Shown: piece by piece, positions 35,589-48,107 of the stretch
Position numbering within the stretch: the stretch's first letter is position 1
Layout of the letters: each line of letters begins with the position of its first letter
Assembly (NCBI GenBank): GCA_903845115.1
Contig: CAIMWE010000025.1
Span: 90,751-154,750 of the forward strand
Length of the DNA stretch: 64,000 nt
Source: an uncultured Acidobacteriota bacterium
GTDB lineage: Bacteria > Acidobacteriota > Thermoanaerobaculia > UBA5066
Reading direction: 5' to 3'
The notes under the pieces: model-generated
The model's database searches: none
The model's input: the letters and a program-made list of their open reading frames with translations, nothing else
Told to the model about the DNA's origin: nothing
Program-made: the position numbers and the translations under genes

Positions 35589-36461
35589 CTAGTGTCCCGC
35601 CAGGACCAGGATCCGGAGCGTGAACGCGGCCCATCCGGCGGCGAGGGCCGCAAGAGCGGCGAGGGCCGCGGTCCGGGCGGGCCCCGCCGCGCCCCGGAGC
35701 GACCCGAGGAGCAGGACGCCGGCGAGCGGGACGATCCAGCCCGCGGCCGCGGGGAGGTCGACGAGCATCCCCTGCAGGCCCAGCAGAGGCCAGGGCCCCA
35801 GCAGGACGCCGTGGCCGGGCGGCGGCGGGCCGAGGGGAACGGTGAGCAGCCCCGCCGCCCCGACCGAGGCGAGCGCGGCGAGGACGGAGGGCCGCGTCCC
35901 GGGCCACACCACCCGCGCGTGCTCCACGGTCAGGATCACGAGGAGGATCGAGAAGGTCCCGGCGTGGTGGAGCGCGGCCGCGCCGAGGCCGCTGCCGGGC
36001 CCTCCGAGGAGGAGCGCCGCGAGAGGGGGACCGGCGCCAGGTATCGACGACGTCATCCCCCGCCAGACGTCGGCCGCGGCCCGGGCCTCCGCGTCGCCGC
36101 GGAGGACGAATCCCCCGAGGAGGGCGAGGACGAGGAGCGGCAGGAGGGCCACGGCCCTCCACCAGACCCCGGCCGCGAGCTGCCCCTCCGTCCGCTTCCG
36201 GGCCACCTCGACGGCGTGGACGACGAGGGCGAGGAGGAGGCCGTAGCTCGACCAGGCGTGCAGACCGCGGAGGAAGGCGCCGAGCGGGATCCCGGAGGCG
36301 ATCGATTCCAGGCTCGACAGCGCGGCGGCCGGGTCGTAGTGAGGGACGAGGGCGGCGCCGCTGAGGAGCGAGACGGCCAGGAAGCCCGAGGAGAGCCGCC
36401 CGAAGCTCCCGGAGGGCTTCGCGGGCGATCCCGCGGCCGGCGTCAGATCCTCGCGATCCAC
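35589..36461 (-). CDS. Cytochrome b / b6-type membrane subunit
   Basis: GTG 36461; [24 protein letters not shown] and [24 protein letters not shown] heme-His helices; adjacent Rieske gene. Confidence 0.75.
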   Translation of the reverse strand: MDREDLTPAAGSPAKPSGSFGRLSSGFLAVSLLSGAALVPHYDPAAALSSLESIASGIPLGAFLRGLHAWSSYGLLLALVVHAVEVARKRTEGQLAAGVWWRAVALLPLLVLALLGGFVLRGDAEARAAADVWRGMTSSIPGAGPPLAALLLGGPGSGLGAAALHHAGTFSILLVILTVEHARVVWPGTRPSVLAALASVGAAGLLTVPLGPPPPGHGVLLGPWPLLGLQGMLVDLPAAAGWIVPLAGVLLLGSLRGAAGPARTAALAALAALAAGWAAFTLRILVLAGH

Positions 36462-36847
36462 CGGTCGCCCCTCTTCTCGAGGACCGCGCGAGCGAGCGGC
36501 CGCCGGGCCGGTCCCGATGTCGCGCGCCCCTCGGAGTCGAACCGGCTGCCGTGGCAGGGGCACGCGAAGGCGCCCGACGGGAGGGGGGCGACCCGGCAGC
36601 CGAGGTGGGTGCACTCGAGCGAGAGGGCCTTCGGCGCGGAGGGGGTCCCGGTCAGGAAGAGGGGGCCGACGGCGATCCCCTGCCCACCGTCCCCCGACAG
36701 GCGCTGGACGAGGTCGGATGGGAGATCCACCTCCCTGCTTTCCCCCTTCGCGGCCAGCGACTTCCAGACGACCCCGAGCCCCAGGACCGAGAGCGCCGCT
36801 CCCGTCCAGCGCCAGACTTCGCCCAGGAAGTCGCGCCGGGAGCTCAT
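36443..36847 (-). CDS. Rieske [2Fe-2S] protein
   Basis: [12 protein letters not shown] signal/anchor; [29 protein letters not shown]. Confidence 0.92.
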   Translation of the reverse strand: MSSRRDFLGEVWRWTGAALSVLGLGVVWKSLAAKGESREVDLPSDLVQRLSGDGGQGIAVGPLFLTGTPSAPKALSLECTHLGCRVAPLPSGAFACPCHGSRFDSEGRATSGPARRPLARAVLEKRGDRWIARI

Positions 36848-38229
36848 TCGATGCCGAGTTCGTGCATCCGCCGCCAGAGCGTGCTGCGGCTGATGCCGAG
36901 GGCCTTGGCCGCGAGGCTCCGGCTCCAGTGCTGGGCCGCCAGCGCCTCGACAATCCTTCTCCTGTCCGGGTCCGCGTCCCCCGCCGCGGCCGCCGGGCTG
37001 GCCGGGATCTGGGCGGCCCGGGAGTCCGACATCTCCGCGAGCAGCTCGGGCGGCAGGTCCTCGATCTGGATGGTCTGGCCGGCGCAGAGCGTGACGGCGT
37101 ATTCCAGGGTGTTCTCCAGCTCGCGGACGTTCCCGGGCCAGGGGTAACGCTCGAGCACCGCGAGCGTGTCGGGGGAGATCCGGAGGGAACGCCCCGCCCG
37201 TCCGCCGCTGTGCGCCAGGAGGTGCGGGGCGATCAGGGCGATGTCCTCGGGCCGCTCGCGGAGCGGCGGGATGCGGATCGGGACGACCCGGAGCCGGTAG
37301 AAGAGGTCCTCGCGGAACCGGCCGTGCGCGATCGCGCTCTGAATGTCGCTGTTGGTGGCGGCGATGATCCGCGCGTCGAAGGCACGGGAGACGCTGTCGC
37401 CCACCCGCTCGAACTTCCGTTCCTGGATGACACGGAGGAGCTTGGCCTGGAGGTGGACCGGCAGGTCTCCGATCTCGTCCAGGAAGATCGTCCCCCCGTT
37501 GGCCAGCTCGAAACGCCCGACCCGGTCCTTCACCGCCCCGGTGAACGCCCCCCGGACGTGCCCGAACAGCTCACTCTCGAGCAGCTCGCCGGGAAGGGCG
37601 GCGCAGTTCACCGCGATCAGGGGCCCCGCGCTCCTGGGAGAGTGCGCGTGGAGGGCCCTCGCGAGCACCTCCTTTCCGGTGCCGCTCTCCCCCGTGATCA
37701 GGACGGTCGAGTCGCTCCGGCTGAGCGATTCGACGAGGTGGACGATCCGGAGCATCGCCGGGGAGCGGGCGATCAGCCCGTGCGACGCGATGGCCGTCTG
37801 GAGGAAGCTGACGTCGTCCTCCGCGGGCCGGAGGACGATCAGGTAGGTGGCCCTGGGGTCGCAGTGGTTCGAGACGTGCCGGGGGATGACGGCGGCGGTC
37901 AGGGAGACGAGCCGCGCGCTCCCCTCCCCGCACCGGAGGAACGCCCGGCGTCCCTCCTCGCGCCGCCCCCTGGAGAGGGACTCCCGGAGCGAGTCGGAGG
38001 GACCGAAGAGCTTCGCCCCGACCAGCTCCTCGATCGGCTTCCCGATCGCCTCGGCCGCGGCCCCCTTGAAGGTGATCTCGTCGATCGTCTGGCTGACCCG
38101 GATGATCTTGAAGTCCTCGTTCAGGACGATCAGCGCCCGGCCGAGGGCCTCGAAGACCGTTTCCAGCGTCTCGAAGCCGGGATTCCCTTCCGTCACCGCG
38201 GGCAGGACGCTGTCGCTCGACGCCATCAT
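36844..38229 (-). CDS. PAS-domain sigma54-dependent transcriptional activator
   Basis: N-terminal PAS-like [45 protein letters not shown]; Fis-type HTH. Confidence 0.88.
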   Translation of the reverse strand: MMASSDSVLPAVTEGNPGFETLETVFEALGRALIVLNEDFKIIRVSQTIDEITFKGAAAEAIGKPIEELVGAKLFGPSDSLRESLSRGRREEGRRAFLRCGEGSARLVSLTAAVIPRHVSNHCDPRATYLIVLRPAEDDVSFLQTAIASHGLIARSPAMLRIVHLVESLSRSDSTVLITGESGTGKEVLARALHAHSPRSAGPLIAVNCAALPGELLESELFGHVRGAFTGAVKDRVGRFELANGGTIFLDEIGDLPVHLQAKLLRVIQERKFERVGDSVSRAFDARIIAATNSDIQSAIAHGRFREDLFYRLRVVPIRIPPLRERPEDIALIAPHLLAHSGGRAGRSLRISPDTLAVLERYPWPGNVRELENTLEYAVTLCAGQTIQIEDLPPELLAEMSDSRAAQIPASPAAAAGDADPDRRRIVEALAAQHWSRSLAAKALGISRSTLWRRMHELGIE

Positions 38230-39953
38230 TTCCCCTCGGCCACTTCCCGGCGGTCCGCGGCCGCCATCAGGCCCCTCAAGCTGTCGGCGATCGTCGCAGG
38301 GATCGAGGTGAACCGGACGCGTACCGACGCCTCGGACCTCTCCACCACCTTCGCGAAGAACTGGTCCCGCACCTCTCCGGCCTCCATCTCGATCCGGAGG
38401 TCGGCGAGGAGCGCCGGCAGGGGGTCGGACCGCATCTCGCCGCCCCGGAGGCAGATCGACGTGAACTCGGCCCGCGCGGCGTCCCCTTCCACCCGCTTGT
38501 CGGTGAGGAGCGAGAACCGGACGGGGAGGTTCGCCTCGAGCGGCCTCGGCGAGAAGCCGTTCGGAGGGAGCGCGAGATCGTGGGGCGGGCCGATCCCGAG
38601 GAGCTCGTGGACCGTGACCGGGTCGCGGAATCCCTTCGAGTTCAGCGCCGTGGCGGCGCCCGTCACGAGCCCTTCGCCCGCCGCCTTCCGGGTGCTGTCG
38701 GAGATCAGGATCTGCCCCCCCACCGTGAACGACTCGATCCGCCCGGTGAGATTGACGTGGCTCCCCACGACGCCGTACTTGGCCCGCTCCTCCGATCCGA
38801 TGTTCCCGACGAGGACCTCGCCCGTGTTCAGGGCGATGCCCATCTCGAGCGGCGGGAGTCCCCTCCGGGCGGCGGCCTCGTTCACCTCGCCCATGGCGAT
38901 CTGCATCTCGAGGGCGCAGGCCACCGCGCGGGTGGCGTCGTCCGCCGCCGTGAAGGGCGCTCCGAAGAGAGCCAGGACCGCGTCGCCGATGAACTCGTCG
39001 ATCGTCCCGCGATACCGGTGGATGACGCGGGTCATCGTGCCGAGGTAGGAGTTCAGGACCGCCATGACGCGCTCGGGCTCGATCCCCTCGGAGAGCGTCG
39101 TGAAGCCGCGGAGGTCGGCCATCAGGATCGTGACGGTCCGCTTCTCTCCCCCGAGGAGGAGACCTTCCGGGTCGGAGAGAAGCCGGCCAACGACGTCGTC
39201 GCTCAGGTAGCGCCCGAACGTCTTCTGGATGAAACGGTTCTTGTTCCCCAGCTCCTTCGCCAGACGCTCCGTCTTCTGCTTGGCCTCCTTCAGGCGAATG
39301 TGGGTCTCGAGCCGGGCGAGGACGACGGGGAAGTCGATGGGCTTGGTGACGTAGTCGTTGGCGCCGAGGCGGAGCGCCTCGACGATCTTGTCGCTCTCCC
39401 CCTGGGCGGTGGTCATGATGACCGGGAGGTCCGCCGGCGAGAGCCGCTCGCGGATCGACCGCAGGACGTCGAGCCCCGTCAGGACGGGCATGACGACGTC
39501 GAGGAGGATGGCGTCGAAGCTCTCTCGCTGGACGGCCCGGAGCGCCTCCGCCCCGTCCCGCGCCACGGAGACCTGGTACCCGTGCGAGCGGAGTCTCCGG
39601 GAGAGCATCTGGAGGTTGACCTCGTTGTCGTCCACCACGAGGAGCCGTTCCGAGACCTTCTCCGGACCGGTCCCGATCTCGGGAGCGGCCTCCGGAGGGG
39701 CGGGAGGGGAAACCGTCCCTTCGTCGGCCAGCCCGTCGAGGAGGGCATCGAGGTTCCTCGCCGCGGCCTGGATCCTCTGGAGGTCCGGGAGCGGCGAGGT
39801 CCACCCCTTCGCGGTCAGCTCGTCCGCGACGAGGCCCGCGTAGCCGAGGATCTGGTGGATGGGTGTCTTGAGCTCGTGGCGGAGCGTTCGGCCCGTTCTG
39901 CCGGTTCGGGGTTCCGGCTTGCCGCCGCGGCCTCGTCCGCTCTCGTCGCTCAT
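38226..39953 (-). CDS. HisKA-like/REC/class III nucleotide cyclase fusion
   Basis: LRHELKTPIHQILGYAGL; LLVVDDNEVNLQMLSRRL REC; VTILMADLRGFTTLSEGIEPERVMAVLNSYL...GDAVLALFGAP cyclase. Confidence 0.85.
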   Translation of the reverse strand: MSDESGRGRGGKPEPRTGRTGRTLRHELKTPIHQILGYAGLVADELTAKGWTSPLPDLQRIQAAARNLDALLDGLADEGTVSPPAPPEAAPEIGTGPEKVSERLLVVDDNEVNLQMLSRRLRSHGYQVSVARDGAEALRAVQRESFDAILLDVVMPVLTGLDVLRSIRERLSPADLPVIMTTAQGESDKIVEALRLGANDYVTKPIDFPVVLARLETHIRLKEAKQKTERLAKELGNKNRFIQKTFGRYLSDDVVGRLLSDPEGLLLGGEKRTVTILMADLRGFTTLSEGIEPERVMAVLNSYLGTMTRVIHRYRGTIDEFIGDAVLALFGAPFTAADDATRAVACALEMQIAMGEVNEAAARRGLPPLEMGIALNTGEVLVGNIGSEERAKYGVVGSHVNLTGRIESFTVGGQILISDSTRKAAGEGLVTGAATALNSKGFRDPVTVHELLGIGPPHDLALPPNGFSPRPLEANLPVRFSLLTDKRVEGDAARAEFTSICLRGGEMRSDPLPALLADLRIEMEAGEVRDQFFAKVVERSEASVRVRFTSIPATIADSLRGLMAAADRREVAEGK

Positions 39954-40041
39954 CCTGTTTCGGGGCGCACCCGGGGCGAAGTCTAATGCACGCCCCCCCC
40001 TCGGGGATTGACAACCGGCCCGTTTCGGCGACCCTCCAGGG

Positions 40042-40665
40042 ATGCGGAAGGGCGAGGCGACGCGTCAGGGGATCCTGCGGCACGCGGTGCGGCTGGGGAG
40101 CCGGATCGGGCTTTCCGGCCTGACGATCGGGCGTCTCGCCGACGACCTGCGCCTCTCCAAGAGCGGGGTCTTCTCCCACTTCCGCTCGAAGGAGGCCCTC
40201 CAGAAGGAGACCATCCGGTTCGCGGCCTCGATCTTCCGGGAATCGGTGATCCGTCCGGCTCTCCGGGAGCCCCGCGGGGAGGCGCGCGTCCGGGCGCTCT
40301 TCGAGAGGTGGCTGGAGTGGCCGAAGCGGGACCCGCTGCGCGGGGGCTGCTTCTTCGTGGCGGCGGCCAGCGAGCTCGACGACCGCCCCGGGACCCTACG
40401 CGACCTTCTCGTGGAGCTCCAGTCGGGGTGGCTCGACGCGCTGGGCCGGACCGTCCGGTTCGCCGTCGAGACCGGGGACTTCCACCCCGGGGTCGACCCC
40501 GAGCAGTTCGCGCACGACATGTACGGGGTGATGCTCGCCTTCCACCACGCCTCCCGCCTTCTCGCCGACGAGAAAGCGGAGGCGAGGGCCCGGAGGTCGT
40601 TCGAGGGACTGCTCGACGCTGCCCGGACGAGGCGCTCCGCGCCCACGGGAGCTGACAGCCGTTGA
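40042..40665 (+). CDS. TetR/AcrR family regulator
   Basis: RQGILRHAVRLGSRIGLSGLTIGRLADDLRLSKSGVFSHFRSKEALQ. Confidence 0.88.
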   Translation: MRKGEATRQGILRHAVRLGSRIGLSGLTIGRLADDLRLSKSGVFSHFRSKEALQKETIRFAASIFRESVIRPALREPRGEARVRALFERWLEWPKRDPLRGGCFFVAAASELDDRPGTLRDLLVELQSGWLDALGRTVRFAVETGDFHPGVDPEQFAHDMYGVMLAFHHASRLLADEKAEARARRSFEGLLDAARTRRSAPTGADSR

Positions 40666-40694
40666 GAACCCGGCCGGTCCCGGGTTCCCTCTCT

Positions 40695-42752
<2,058 letters not shown>

Positions 42753-42779
42753 TCGGGAATCGTAGCGCGCTCCCGTAAC

Positions 42780-43910
42780 ATGCCCCGGATGGGCTCCGTC
42801 GCGCGGTTTGCGCTCTTCCTCTCGATCGTCCTCGGAATCTGGACCGGATTCCACGTCTGGGCCTGGAGCCGGTTCTCCGCCTTCCCGGCGTTCACCGCGA
42901 TCCCCCGCCCGTCCCGGCTGGCTCTCTTCGGTCTTCTCTGGCTCAGCTACCCGCTCGGCCGGGTCCTCCTCCACAACGGCCTGAAGCTCCCGGGCGAGGC
43001 GCTGGAGCGGGCGGGCGCCCTCTGGATGGGGACCCTCTTCATCCTCTGCTCGTGGCTGCTCGCCGCGGACCTCCTGACCGGTTTCGGCTTCCTCTTTCCC
43101 CGCGCCGTGCTGACGGCCCGGAAGGCTGGGGTCCTGATCGGCCTCGTCCTCTCGCTCTTCGCGACGGTCCAGGCGCTGCGCGGTCCGCGGGTGGTCCGGT
43201 ACGAGACGAGGATCGCCGGACTCGCACCAGAGCTGGACGGCCTCCGGATCGTCCAGCTCTCCGACCTCCACCTCGGGAGCCTCCTGGGACGGCGCTGGCT
43301 GGAGGCGCGCGTGGAGCAGGTCGAAGCGCTCCGGCCGGACCTCCTGGTCGTCACGGGCGACCTGATCGACAGCGAGGTGGCGCCGGTCCGGCCCCTCGCT
43401 CCGCTCCTCCGGCGCCTCTCGGCCCCGCTCGGCGTCTGGGGCGTGACCGGAAACCACGAGTTCTACGCCGGGCTTCCAGCCTCCACCGCCCTCTACGCCG
43501 ACGCGGGAATCCGCCTGCTCCGCGACTCGTGGGCCGAGATCCGTCCCGGCCTGGTCGTCGTCGGGGTGGACGACCTCTCGGCCCGCCGGCAGCTCGGGCT
43601 GAACGGCGACCCGGTGGCGCGGGCCTTCCAGGGCGCGCCGGACGGGACCCGGATCTTCCTCTCCCACTCGCCCCTCCGCGCGAGGGAGGCCGCCCTCGCC
43701 GGCGCCAAGCTGATGCTCTCCGGCCACACGCACGCCGGCCAGATCTGGCCCTTCACCTACCTCTGCGCGATCCCCTACCCGTACCAGGCCGGGCTCTACC
43801 GGGAGGGGGACCTGCAGCTGGTCGTCCACCGCGGGACCGGCACCTGGGGCCCGCCGATGCGCCTCTTCCTCCCCTCCGAGATCGTGGAGGTCACGCTCCG
43901 GCGCGGCTGA
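42780..43910 (+). CDS. Membrane-anchored metallophosphoesterase (YkuE-like)
   Basis: LRIVQLSDLHLGSLLGR; VVTGDLIDSE; GVTGNHEFY; LSGHTHAGQIWP. Confidence 0.9.
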   Translation: MPRMGSVARFALFLSIVLGIWTGFHVWAWSRFSAFPAFTAIPRPSRLALFGLLWLSYPLGRVLLHNGLKLPGEALERAGALWMGTLFILCSWLLAADLLTGFGFLFPRAVLTARKAGVLIGLVLSLFATVQALRGPRVVRYETRIAGLAPELDGLRIVQLSDLHLGSLLGRRWLEARVEQVEALRPDLLVVTGDLIDSEVAPVRPLAPLLRRLSAPLGVWGVTGNHEFYAGLPASTALYADAGIRLLRDSWAEIRPGLVVVGVDDLSARRQLGLNGDPVARAFQGAPDGTRIFLSHSPLRAREAALAGAKLMLSGHTHAGQIWPFTYLCAIPYPYQAGLYREGDLQLVVHRGTGTWGPPMRLFLPSEIVEVTLRRG

Positions 43911-43967
43911 CGACGGCGTGCGGCCGCGGAGACGGGGACCGGCGATTCACTCATAATCCCGGCACTC

Positions 43968-44705
43968 ATGCGCCACGGGAAGAAGGTCGCCGTCGTCATG
44001 CCGGCTTACAACGCCGAGAAGACGCTCCTGAAGTCGTACATGGAGATCCCGAAGGAGTGGGTCGACGACATCATCCTCGTGGACGACGCGTCCACCGACA
44101 GGACCGCCGAGTTCGCCCGGTCGCTGGACATCCACGTGGTCGTGCACCCGAAGAACCGGGGGTACGGCGGGAACCAGAAGACCTGCTACGCCACGGCGCT
44201 CGAACGGGGTGCCGACATCTGCGTGATGGTCCACCCCGATCACCAGTACGACGCCTCGGTCCTGCCCGACCTGATCGAGCCGATCGCCCTCGGGAAGGCC
44301 GACGCGATGTTCGGGAGCCGGATGCTCGGCGGCCGCCCCATGGAGGGAGGGATGCCGAGGTGGAAGTACCTGGCCAACATCTTCCTCACGGCCATCGAGA
44401 ACGCCACGTTCTACCTCTACCTCACGGAGTACCACTCCGGTCTCCGCGCCTATTCCCGCCGGTACCTCGAGGCGGTCGCCCTCGAGGAGTTCTCCGACGA
44501 CTTCGTCTTCGACACGGAGATCATCGCGGCCGGCATCTGGAAGCGGATGACCATCCGCGAGGTGCCGATCGTCACCCGCTATTTCGAGGAGGCTTCGCAG
44601 ATCGACTTCGCGAGGTCCTGCGTCTACGGGCTCTCGATCCTCGCCACGATGGTCCGGTTCAAGCTCCAGAAGTGGGGCTGGCGGAAGGACCCGCTGTTCC
44701 GGTGA
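43968..44705 (+). CDS. Family 2 glycosyltransferase (DPM1-like)
   Basis: VAVVMPAYNAEKTL; DIILVDDASTDRTAEFA; DICVMVHPDHQYD. Confidence 0.9.
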   Translation: MRHGKKVAVVMPAYNAEKTLLKSYMEIPKEWVDDIILVDDASTDRTAEFARSLDIHVVVHPKNRGYGGNQKTCYATALERGADICVMVHPDHQYDASVLPDLIEPIALGKADAMFGSRMLGGRPMEGGMPRWKYLANIFLTAIENATFYLYLTEYHSGLRAYSRRYLEAVALEEFSDDFVFDTEIIAAGIWKRMTIREVPIVTRYFEEASQIDFARSCVYGLSILATMVRFKLQKWGWRKDPLFR

Positions 44706-44729
44706 TTCCGGCCCGGAGACAATGAACGG

Positions 44730-47015
44730 GTGACCGCTCCCCCCGACGGGCTCCGGGCCGCGCGGATCCGGACCGTGCTGCTGGCCGCCCTCGTCCTCGC
44801 CACGGGCGCCTTCTTGAACCGGGACCTCCTGACCGGCGAAGCGACGCCGTTCTACCGCGACATCGGCACGACCCAGCGTCCCGCCCGGGACCTGTATCGC
44901 CGGCTCGGGCCCGCGAGGCTGAACCCTCACGCGTCGTTCGGACAGCCGTACTGGGGAAACCCGAATCTGGCCCTGGCCTATCCGTTCCCGAAGGGCCCCC
45001 GGTTCCTCGGGCTCCACCTGCTCTTCCACCTCGCGCTCGGGGCGGCCGGGGCCACGTTCCTCTTCGCCCGCTTCGTCAAGGCGCCGGAAGCGGCCCTGGT
45101 CGGGGGGCTCTCGTTCGCCCTCTCCGGCTACGTCGTCTCGTCGACGGCCTTCCTCAACGCCACGACGACCATCGCCTGGATTCCGTGGCTCCTTTTCTTC
45201 GTGCACCGGCTCCGGGACGCCCCCGGACGGGCCGCCCTCGCTCCGGCCGCCGGGATCGCCACCGCCGCCGCTCTCCTCGTCCTCGGGGGAGAGCCGGCGC
45301 TGGCGTCGATCGGCCTCGTCCTCGCGGTGGCCCTCGCGGCCAGCGGGCCGCGAGGCACTCGCCTTCGCTCCCTCGGGACGCTCCTGGCCGGCGGGGCGGC
45401 GGCCGCCCTGCTCCTCTCCCCGTGGCTGCTGGAGGTGCTCCGCTCGTCGGCGTTCTCGTCCCGGCGCGCGAGGGGCTTCTCCTGGGCCGAGTTCTCGGCG
45501 GTGGCCTTCCACCCCGCCCGCTTCCTGGAGACCCTCTTTCCGCTCCTCTTCGGCGACCCTTCCCTCCTCGTGGAGGGCGGCTTCTGGGGGTTCGCGGTCA
45601 ACCAGGGGAATCCCCCCTACCTCGCTTCCCTTTCGCTCGGCGTCCTCCCGGCCGCTCTCGCGCTCGCGTTCGCCCTCTCGCCGCGCCGCGGCGAAGGAAG
45701 GCTCTTCGGTTGGATCGCCGCCGTCGCGCTCTTCCTCTCGCTCGTCCCGTTCCTCCCCGGCGCCCGGGGAGCCTACGAGGCGCTCCCTCCCCTGCACCTC
45801 CTCCGGTACCCGCTGAAGGCCTTCCTGGCGTTCTCCTTCGCCGTGTCGGCCCTCGCGGCCTTCGGAGCGGATCGACTCCTCGTCCCGGAGAGCCTCTCTC
45901 GCTACCGCTCCCGGGCCGCCTGGGTCCTCGTCGGGGCCTCGACCCTCCTCGCGACGGCGGCCGTTTTCGTCCGGCTCCGCCCTTCCGCCGCGATGCCCTT
46001 CCTGCTGAGCGGGTGGAACCCGGCGTGGGCTTCGTCCGCCGACACGGTCCTCGGCCCCGTCGTGGCGCGGATCCCGCTCCAGGCGGCCACCGCGGCGGTC
46101 CTCCTCCTCCTCCTCGCGTGGCTCCTCGACACGGCCCCCTCCAACCCGAGGGGGCGGGCTCTCCTGGTGGTCGGAGTGGCCGCCGAGCTCCTGGCGGGGG
46201 CCCGGCCCCTCCTCCCGCGGGTGCCCTCCGCCCGGCTGGAGAAAGCCCCGCCGCTCGTCGAGCGCGCGGCCGCGATCCCCGGAAGGGTGTTCGAGCGGAC
46301 CGGAAAGGACCTCGACCCCGTGCGGCGGGGGCTCTTCGGACGGGTCTGGGAGGACGGGCACGCGTCGCTCGCCGTCGCCCAGTGGTCGCAGGGGTGGGCG
46401 CTCGCCGGATCCCCGTTCGGCCTCCGGTACGCCTACGACAAGGACCCGGACGGGAGCTACTCCTACCTCGGCCGCATCGCGACGGACCTGGTGATCTCCC
46501 GGGACTGGCCCCTGCGGCTCAAGTGGCTCCGCGCCTCCGGCGTCGGCTCGGTGATCGCCAGCGACGTCCCGGCGGAGCAGCCCGGGCTCGCTCCCGTCTT
46601 CGTCGAGGGACGAGCCGGCGTCCCGGCCGTACTCTTCCGCCTGACCGAGCCGCTGGCCGGCGTCCGCAGGGTCGGCCGGGTCGTCGGATCCCGGTCGGTG
46701 ACGGAGGCCGCCGCCCTCTTCGAGGCGCCCGGATTCGACCCGGCCACCGACGCCGTGGTCGCCGGCACGCCGCCCCCCGGAACGGCCCCGGACCGCGAGG
46801 CGGACGCGCGCGTCCTGGAGGAAGGGCCCGACCGCCTGGCCGTCTCCACCTCCGGCTCGTCGGCGGGATTGCTCGTGGTCGACCGTTCCTTCACGCCGAG
46901 GGTACGGGCCGAGGTGAATGGAGCGGCGGCGAAGGTCTTCGCCGCCTACGTGCACCTCGTCGGAGTGCCGGTCCCCCCGGGACCCGCCACCGTCCGGATC
47001 TCCCTCGCTCCCTGA
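44730..47015 (+). CDS. YfhO-like polytopic membrane protein
   Basis: Many TM helices; ATFLFARFVKAPEAALVGGLSFALSGYVVSS; LHLLRYPLKAFLAFSFAVSALAAFG; C-terminal VDRSFTPRVRAEVNG. Confidence 0.7.
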   Translation: MTAPPDGLRAARIRTVLLAALVLATGAFLNRDLLTGEATPFYRDIGTTQRPARDLYRRLGPARLNPHASFGQPYWGNPNLALAYPFPKGPRFLGLHLLFHLALGAAGATFLFARFVKAPEAALVGGLSFALSGYVVSSTAFLNATTTIAWIPWLLFFVHRLRDAPGRAALAPAAGIATAAALLVLGGEPALASIGLVLAVALAASGPRGTRLRSLGTLLAGGAAAALLLSPWLLEVLRSSAFSSRRARGFSWAEFSAVAFHPARFLETLFPLLFGDPSLLVEGGFWGFAVNQGNPPYLASLSLGVLPAALALAFALSPRRGEGRLFGWIAAVALFLSLVPFLPGARGAYEALPPLHLLRYPLKAFLAFSFAVSALAAFGADRLLVPESLSRYRSRAAWVLVGASTLLATAAVFVRLRPSAAMPFLLSGWNPAWASSADTVLGPVVARIPLQAATAAVLLLLLAWLLDTAPSNPRGRALLVVGVAAELLAGARPLLPRVPSARLEKAPPLVERAAAIPGRVFERTGKDLDPVRRGLFGRVWEDGHASLAVAQWSQGWALAGSPFGLRYAYDKDPDGSYSYLGRIATDLVISRDWPLRLKWLRASGVGSVIASDVPAEQPGLAPVFVEGRAGVPAVLFRLTEPLAGVRRVGRVVGSRSVTEAAALFEAPGFDPATDAVVAGTPPPGTAPDREADARVLEEGPDRLAVSTSGSSAGLLVVDRSFTPRVRAEVNGAAAKVFAAYVHLVGVPVPPGPATVRISLAP

Positions 47016-47133
47016 GGGCCCCGGCGGTCTCCCGGCCGGCCCCGTGCCCGGACCGAGTCTCTGTGCTAGCGTGAGGCCGCCGGCCCGCGCGGCCAGCGCC
47101 GCCGGGCACGAACGTCCGGCCAGGAGAAAGAAC

Positions 47134-47604
47134 GTGAGAACAACCGTCGCCCCGATCGTCGTCCTCCTTCTCCTCGCTTCCTGCGGGAAGAAGAGCGAGC
47201 CCGCCAAGAGCCCGGTCGCTCCCGAGTCCGCTCACGCCCCGTCCAGCGCCTCCGCGCCGCCGGCCGAGGCGATCGCCGGGAAGCAGCCCCCCGCCGACCC
47301 CCTCCACGCCGGGGCGGCCACCCAGGACCCGCACGCCGGGATGGAACGTCAGGCGATCAACCCCGGAACCGGCCGCAAGGGGCGGGTCGAGGAGACGATG
47401 AACGCGGCCGGGTACACCTACCTCCGGGTGAACGAGAACGGAGCCTCCGTCTGGCTGGCCGTGATGGAGGTCCCGGTGAAGGTCGGGGACCGGGTGGAGT
47501 TCCCCGACACGCAGCCGATGACCGGGTTCAGGAGCAAGACGCTGAACCGGACCTTCGACTCGATCCTGTTCGTCCCGGGCGTCCGCGTCGAGAGATCGAA
47601 GTGA
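47134..47604 (+). CDS. Lipoprotein of unknown function
   Basis: GTG start; lipobox [11 protein letters not shown]-terminal [31 protein letters not shown]. Confidence 0.7.
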   Translation: MRTTVAPIVVLLLLASCGKKSEPAKSPVAPESAHAPSSASAPPAEAIAGKQPPADPLHAGAATQDPHAGMERQAINPGTGRKGRVEETMNAAGYTYLRVNENGASVWLAVMEVPVKVGDRVEFPDTQPMTGFRSKTLNRTFDSILFVPGVRVERSK

Positions 47605-48107
47605 CCGCCGCTCCGGCCTCGGACCCTTCCCCTCTGGTCGGGGTGATCATGGGGAGCCGGAGCGACTTCGAAACGCTCTCCCCCGCCTGCGACGTCCTGC
47701 GGGAGCTGGAGGTCCCGTTCGAGACCCGGGTCGTCTCCGCTCACCGGACGCCGGACCGGATGTTCGAGTACGCGGCGACCGCCGAGGAGCGGGGCCTCCT
47801 CGTCATCATCGCCGGGGCCGGCGGCGCGGCCCACCTCCCGGGGATGGTCGCCGCGAAGACGCTCGTCCCCGTGCTGGGCGTCCCCGTCGCCGCCACGCTC
47901 CTGAACGGCGTCGACTCCCTCCTCTCGATCGTCCAGATGCCGAAGGGAGTCCCCGTCGGCACGCTCGCCATCGGGAAGCCGGGGGCGGCGAACGCGGGCC
48001 TCCTCGCGGCCGAGATCGTCGCGCTCGGCCGCCCCGACGTGCGCGAGCGCCTCCGGACCTGGCGCGCCGCCCGCGAGCGCGAGGTCCTGGAGTCCACGCT
48101 CCCTTGA
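47601..48107 (+). CDS. purE: 5-(carboxyamino)imidazole ribonucleotide mutase
   Basis: [54 protein letters not shown]. Confidence 0.95.
   Translation: MTAAPASDPSPLVGVIMGSRSDFETLSPACDVLRELEVPFETRVVSAHRTPDRMFEYAATAEERGLLVIIAGAGGAAHLPGMVAAKTLVPVLGVPVAATLLNGVDSLLSIVQMPKGVPVGTLAIGKPGAANAGLLAAEIVALGRPDVRERLRTWRAAREREVLESTLP

Noticed and set aside
33919-36162. 747-aa version of the multiheme cytochrome
   Set aside because: The N-terminal 190 aa overlap the cytochrome b gene in another frame and lack motifs; a start near 35580 is more plausible.
36844-40179. 1111-aa ORF as one giant regulator
   Set aside because: The part upstream of 38229 is an alternate frame of the REC-cyclase gene; the real activator starts at 38229.
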